Source of the DNA: Pediococcus acidilactici
GTDB taxonomy: Bacteria > Bacillota > Bacilli > Lactobacillales > Lactobacillaceae
DNA length: 64,000 bases
Assembly: GCA_024970065.1 (NCBI GenBank)
Contig: CP103908.1
Span: 124,001 to 188,000 of the forward strand
Reading direction: 5' to 3'
Shown: one piece after another, positions 60,823 through 64,000 of the stretch
How positions within the stretch are numbered: the stretch's first letter is position 1
How the letters are laid out: the number at the start of each line of letters is the position of its first letter
The notes under the pieces: generated by a model
Databases searched by the model: none
Told to the model about the DNA's origin: nothing
What the model saw: only the letters and a program-made list of their open reading frames with translations
Program-made: the position numbers and the translations under genes

Positions 60823-61713
60823 ATGCAATTAGATATCTCGGATGCATCGTTAAAAGTTTATGAGGCGTTGGCAAGTTCGGTACGACTTCAAATTATTCGT
60901 TTGCTGTCGGATCAACCGATGAGTGTTCAAGAATTAGCCGAAGCGTTAAATTTGAGTAGCCCAATCGTCACTAAGCACTTGAATAAACTGGCGGAAGCAG
61001 AAATTATTCATAGTAAACGGCAGGGGCACCAAAAGGTTTCTTCCTTGCGAGTGGATACGATTGATATTAAGTTTCCACGGCAAATTTATCCGACGTTTAG
61101 CGTCCACAAAACTGGAATTCCGATTGGACACTACACTGAATTTAGCGTAAAACCATCTTGCGGATTAGCGGGACCAGACGGGTACATTGGTAACGTCGAT
61201 AACCCTAAGTACTTTATGTTACCCGAGCGGATGAACGCCGGAATGATTTGGTTTAACGACGGTTACGTGGAATACCAGACTCCCAACTTTATCAATATTG
61301 ATGAACACTTGGAAATGCTTGATTTATCTATGGAACTGGGATCGGAATTTCCGTTTTCCAACAATACTTGGCCATCAGATATCACCTTTTCTATTAATGG
61401 CAAGGAAATCGGAACGTGGCGTTCACCAGGAGATTTCTCTGACGTTCGCGGGAAATACACTCCGGACTGGGTTCCAGATAACGTGAACCAATACGGAATT
61501 TTAAAAACGCTCCGAATTACCGACCACGGTACTTATCTAGATGGGCAACCGTTCACGGAAGTTTGCTTAGCGGATTTGCCCGTTAATAAAGACGTCTGGA
61601 CGATTCGTTTTGAAATTAAGCCCGATGCCAAAAAGTCGGGCGGTTGTACTATTTTTGGTGAAGGTTTTGGTAATTACGACCAAAATATCGAGTTATCCGC
61701 TTTTTATAGTTAA
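60823..61713 (+). CDS. ArsR-like HTH regulator with large carboxyl domain
   Basis: A 296-residue protein. The first 85 residues are an ArsR-type winged helix (RLQIIRLLSDQPMSVQELAEALNL, SPIVTKHLNKLAEAEII). The remaining 210 residues form a beta-rich domain (FSVKPSCGLAGPDGYIGNVD, WPSDITFSINGKEIGTW, GEGFGNYDQNIELSAFY) that may bind a sugar or other ligand. No metal-binding cysteine pair of classical ArsR proteins is seen. It is divergent from the GH43-symporter operon and probably controls it. Start at ATG 60823 behind GGAGGG; an upstream TTG lies before that site. Confidence 0.8.
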   Translation: MQLDISDASLKVYEALASSVRLQIIRLLSDQPMSVQELAEALNLSSPIVTKHLNKLAEAEIIHSKRQGHQKVSSLRVDTIDIKFPRQIYPTFSVHKTGIPIGHYTEFSVKPSCGLAGPDGYIGNVDNPKYFMLPERMNAGMIWFNDGYVEYQTPNFINIDEHLEMLDLSMELGSEFPFSNNTWPSDITFSINGKEIGTWRSPGDFSDVRGKYTPDWVPDNVNQYGILKTLRITDHGTYLDGQPFTEVCLADLPVNKDVWTIRFEIKPDAKKSGGCTIFGEGFGNYDQNIELSAFYS

Positions 61714-61751
61714 AAAAGATCGCCAGCCCTCGGGGGTAGCGATCTTTTTTT
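61712..61751. terminator. Terminator between the regulator and patatin-like gene
   Basis: AAAAAAGATCGC pairs with GCGATCTTTTTTT around a 15-base loop. It lies between convergent genes and has A and T runs on both sides. Confidence 0.88.
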
Positions 61752-61763
61752 GTTTAAGTAAAT

Positions 61764-62618
61764 TTAATTTTTTAAGAACGCCCGTAAGTCAGCCATTTGG
61801 CTTTCGATTACTGCCGTCCCTTGATGATATAGATCCATGAGCTTATTATTGTCGCGTTCTACTCGAGAAACGGTCACTGGTTGTTGGGGCCGAATTACAA
61901 AGGCTTTTCCTTCCCGTTCCAAACGTTCAATTTCTTCAAGGCTTTCGTTGTAACGCCGGGGCCGACTTTCAAAAGCGGATACAAATTGTGGAAAGTCCCG
62001 GTATTTCATCCGTACTAGCCGGTTCATTGCTCGACTGTTTTCAGCTTTTCGGTAGGTGATGTCGCGCGTTAAAACGATGACTAATTTCTCGTAACCGAGT
62101 TCTTGGGCACGTTTGAAGGGAATTGAATCTGCAATTCCACCATCTAGGTATGGCTGGTGGTTAACGACCCGGATGCTGGAGAGTAGCGGCATGCTAGCGG
62201 AAGCTTTAATGGCTTCTTCCTGGCCTTCAGTGTCAGTTTTTCGGAAAACGTCGGCCTTACCAGTCAATAAATTGGTGGCGGTGATTTCAAAAATTTGCTT
62301 GCTATCTTTGTAGGCCATGTAATCAAACGGACTATATGCGTAGCATTCTGGAGAAAATAGGAAGTCCAGGTTGAAAATTCCACCGTTACGGACTAAATTA
62401 TTAAAACCAATGTAGCGTTTGTCGTGCAAGAAATGTAAATTAACATCCTTAGAACGTCCCTTTTGCTTAGAAATATAATTCATTGCACACATCGTGCCAG
62501 CTGAAACGCCGTGAATGTATTCGAATTCCATTTCTTGATCAATGAAATAATCTAACACCGCACTGGTGAAAAATGACCGCAGTGCGCCGCCTTCTAAAAT
62601 TAAAGCTGCTTTTTCCAA
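61764..62618 (-). CDS. Patatin-like phospholipase family protein
   Basis: A 284-residue alpha/beta hydrolase of the patatin family. The oxyanion motif GGALR is at residues 10-14, the nucleophile serine S39 lies in GVSAG, and DGGI supplies the catalytic aspartate. It resembles the B. subtilis YjjU/RssA-type single-domain group. A lipid acyl-hydrolase activity is likely but unproven. Start is TTG at 62618, six bases after AAGGG; it gives the family start MEKAALILEGGA. No signal peptide. Confidence 0.88.
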   Translation of the reverse strand: MEKAALILEGGALRSFFTSAVLDYFIDQEMEFEYIHGVSAGTMCAMNYISKQKGRSKDVNLHFLHDKRYIGFNNLVRNGGIFNLDFLFSPECYAYSPFDYMAYKDSKQIFEITATNLLTGKADVFRKTDTEGQEEAIKASASMPLLSSIRVVNHQPYLDGGIADSIPFKRAQELGYEKLVIVLTRDITYRKAENSRAMNRLVRMKYRDFPQFVSAFESRPRRYNESLEEIERLEREGKAFVIRPQQPVTVSRVERDNNKLMDLYHQGTAVIESQMADLRAFLKN

Positions 62619-62808
62619 TGGAATCCCTTCTTCCTGTAGAGTATACAGTCGCTATTTTAGCGCTTTTAGTAGGGTGCTGGCAAACGAGTTTTTACACTAA
62701 CAATAATTTTTAATCGCAGTTTTAGAAGACGACATTTGCGCAAAAAAATAGTAAGATGGTGAATACCAAAATGAGTTGAGTACGTGAGCAAAATAGGGAG
62801 TGAATTTG

Positions 62809-62973
62809 ATGATAAGAATTATAATTTTAGCCTTGATAATCTACGGGATTATTCAAATTCCCTTTATTATTAAAGCCTATTGGGGAAGACGAAAATACCA
62901 ACAAAAAATTAAAGATGGCGAACGGCAAAACCAAAAGATTATGGAAGAAAAAAAGAAACGGGAACAGCGCTAA
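62809..62973 (+). CDS. Small single-span membrane protein, 54 aa
   Basis: A 54-codon ORF behind GGGAG at eight bases. Residues 3-24 are a hydrophobic helix (IIILALIIYGIIQIPFII), followed by a strongly basic, charged tail (KIMEEKKKREQR), so the tail should face the cytoplasm. No family is recognised. The good ribosome binding site, the clean hydrophobic-basic pattern and a following terminator support a real gene. Confidence 0.6.
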   Translation: MIRIIILALIIYGIIQIPFIIKAYWGRRKYQQKIKDGERQNQKIMEEKKKREQR

Positions 62974-63040
62974 ATGTCAAAATAAAAGTGGCGATAACTG
63001 AGTTCGGAATGGGTAAACTTAAAATTCAACATTAACGCAC

Positions 63041-63081
63041 CAAATAGGGACCAGAGATTTTTATCTCTAGCCCCTATTTTT
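63041..63081. terminator. Terminator after the small membrane protein gene
   Basis: AAATAGGG, CAGAGAT and ATCTCTAG, CCCTATTTTTT form a stem with an inner mismatch. Confidence 0.8.
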
Positions 63082-63194
63082 TAGTGGATAATTGGATTAG
63101 GGAGGATTACCACTTTTAAGGTACTTTAAATGGTTAGCAATAAAATAAGTTTTGAAAAAGCTAGTGGTTAAGTTGGTAACCAACCTGACTGAGC

Positions 63195-64000
63195 TTATCC
63201 GCGAACCTTCACACCTTGGTTGCTAACCATTTCGTGATACTTCAGGTACACCTCGGCGTAAGGATGTTCACAATCCTCGTGCCAAGGCTTTACGTGTCCA
63301 CAGAAATGAATTAACTTAGGATCTTCACGTGTTTCTGCGTAAGGTTCCAACAATTCGGTCCGCGGTGGAAAAATGGTTTCCATTACAATGTTGGACTGGG
63401 CGTTCCATTGGGGATGCAAGTGTAGCCAATCGTTGTAAAGGTTGGCGTTCAACGCGTCCTGATCGTGGAAACGTAATTTTTCGGGGTTTTGGTTGATGTA
63501 ATCTAACACTTTTTGGGTGGTTGACTTCGCCCGCCAACGGACGAGGTCAATTAACATCATTCCCGAATTAAAGTACTTTTCATTTTCCTTAGTGATTCCC
63601 ATTTTTTCCAACCGGTCGTGGAATCCAGCATCCTCTACGGCAGCAATTACGTTGCCCTCTAAGTTGGTTTGCCATAATTCATGCAAACTTGTGTTGGCAA
63701 TGATGTCGCAGTCGAGGTAGATTGCCCGGTTGATGGATGGCAACAGTGCCGGAGCTAAGATGCGGTAGTAAGCCGTTTTAACAATCCGGTCACTTTCTAC
63801 TGCGTTAGCTAACAATTCTTCGTTAACTTCCACAATTTTAATCGTCGCGTTGTCATACCGGGCAATGATGCTTCCCAATAACATCATGTCGCGATCAGTC
63901 AGGTGATCGGGTAACAAGAAGAAATTGTATTGGTGTTCCGGATCATTTTCTAAAATCGAAATATAAGAGGTGGCAAGCGGTTGAATAAAGGCCGAGTTTG
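63195..64000 (-). CDS. Glycosyltransferase family 8, amino end cut by window edge
   Basis: The frame stays open to the window edge (NSAFIQPLATSYISILEND lies upstream of the apparent TTG at 63917), so about 268 residues are visible and the amino end is missing. GT8 signatures are AYYRILAPALLP, the metal-binding DxD in YLDCDIIAN, YFNSGMMLIDLVRWR, DQDALN and IHFCGHVKPWH. These retaining enzymes add glucose or galactose to cell-surface polymers or glycoproteins in lactobacilli. The acceptor is unknown. Confidence 0.9.
   Translation of the reverse strand, partial: NSAFIQPLATSYISILENDPEHQYNFFLLPDHLTDRDMMLLGSIIARYDNATIKIVEVNEELLANAVESDRIVKTAYYRILAPALLPSINRAIYLDCDIIANTSLHELWQTNLEGNVIAAVEDAGFHDRLEKMGITKENEKYFNSGMMLIDLVRWRAKSTTQKVLDYINQNPEKLRFHDQDALNANLYNDWLHLHPQWNAQSNIVMETIFPPRTELLEPYAETREDPKLIHFCGHVKPWHEDCEHPYAEVYLKYHEMVSNQGVKVRG

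Overview
The window reads as chromosomal DNA of a lactic acid bacterium, most likely a member of the Lactobacillaceae. The evidence is the very large number of phosphotransferase (PTS) genes, a class III (Firmicutes-type) fructose-1,6-bisphosphatase, pyruvate oxidase, an agmatine deiminase cluster of the Lactobacillus/Pediococcus/Enterococcus type, strong AGGAGG ribosome binding sites, and many CcpA cre-like sites. The genus cannot be fixed from sequence alone. No rRNA, tRNA, CRISPR array or intact insertion sequence was recognised.

Layout. 1-1.6 kb: end of a tagatose-bisphosphate aldolase operon (lacD, a DUF4867-type protein, a 42-aa ORF). 1.7-9.3 kb: MFS transporter, fbp convergent with a CorA-type transporter, a short-chain dehydrogenase with a small partner, a membrane protein resembling the division-site protein MapZ, and a ComK-like regulator. 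9.4-13.3 kb: N-acetylmuramic acid recycling (murQ, an EIIBCA permease, an RpiR regulator) behind two matching operator-like palindromes. 13.4-17.8 kb: MgtC-like protein and a GalNAc-type mannose-family PTS behind a perfect cre palindrome. 18.0-31.6 kb: visibly more AT-rich accessory block. It holds a GIY-YIG/DUF2075 nuclease-helicase-like gene, a LacI-controlled operon (transaldolase-like enzyme, fused EIIC-EIID, EIIA, EIIB), a second operon (PRD regulator, fructose-type EIIA/EIIB/EIIC, two class II aldolases), a secreted EEP-family hydrolase and a MazEF pair.

31.8-40.8 kb: pyruvate oxidase, an AraC regulator, and the agmatine pathway (ptcA, antiporter, aguA, a degenerate aguA paralogue, an RpiR regulator with a tandem duplication in its DNA-binding motif). 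41-42.3 kb: aldo/keto reductase and a cluster of long-hairpin repeats. 42.4-49.4 kb: a LevR-type sigma-54 activator, a consensus sigma-54 promoter sitting inside its terminator hairpin, a mannose-family PTS, a FrlB/GfrF-like SIS deglycase and a HAD phosphatase, which together look like fructoselysine/glucoselysine use. 49.5-58 kb: cyclophilin and a complete nucleoside operon (deoC, deoB, deoD, nucleoside and purine permeases, deoR, pdp) behind a promoter with cre. 58.3-64 kb: GH43 glycosidase and symporter opposite an ArsR-like regulator, a patatin-like protein, a small membrane protein and a truncated GT8 glycosyltransferase.

The common theme is uptake of alternative carbon and nitrogen sources under catabolite control. 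The points most worth a second look are the GIY-YIG/DUF2075 gene, the two-PTS/three-aldolase cluster of unknown substrate with its EIIC-EIID fusion, the terminator/sigma-54 promoter overlap, the catalytically dead AguA paralogue next to an RpiR regulator with a duplicated turn, and the family of long-hairpin intergenic repeats.
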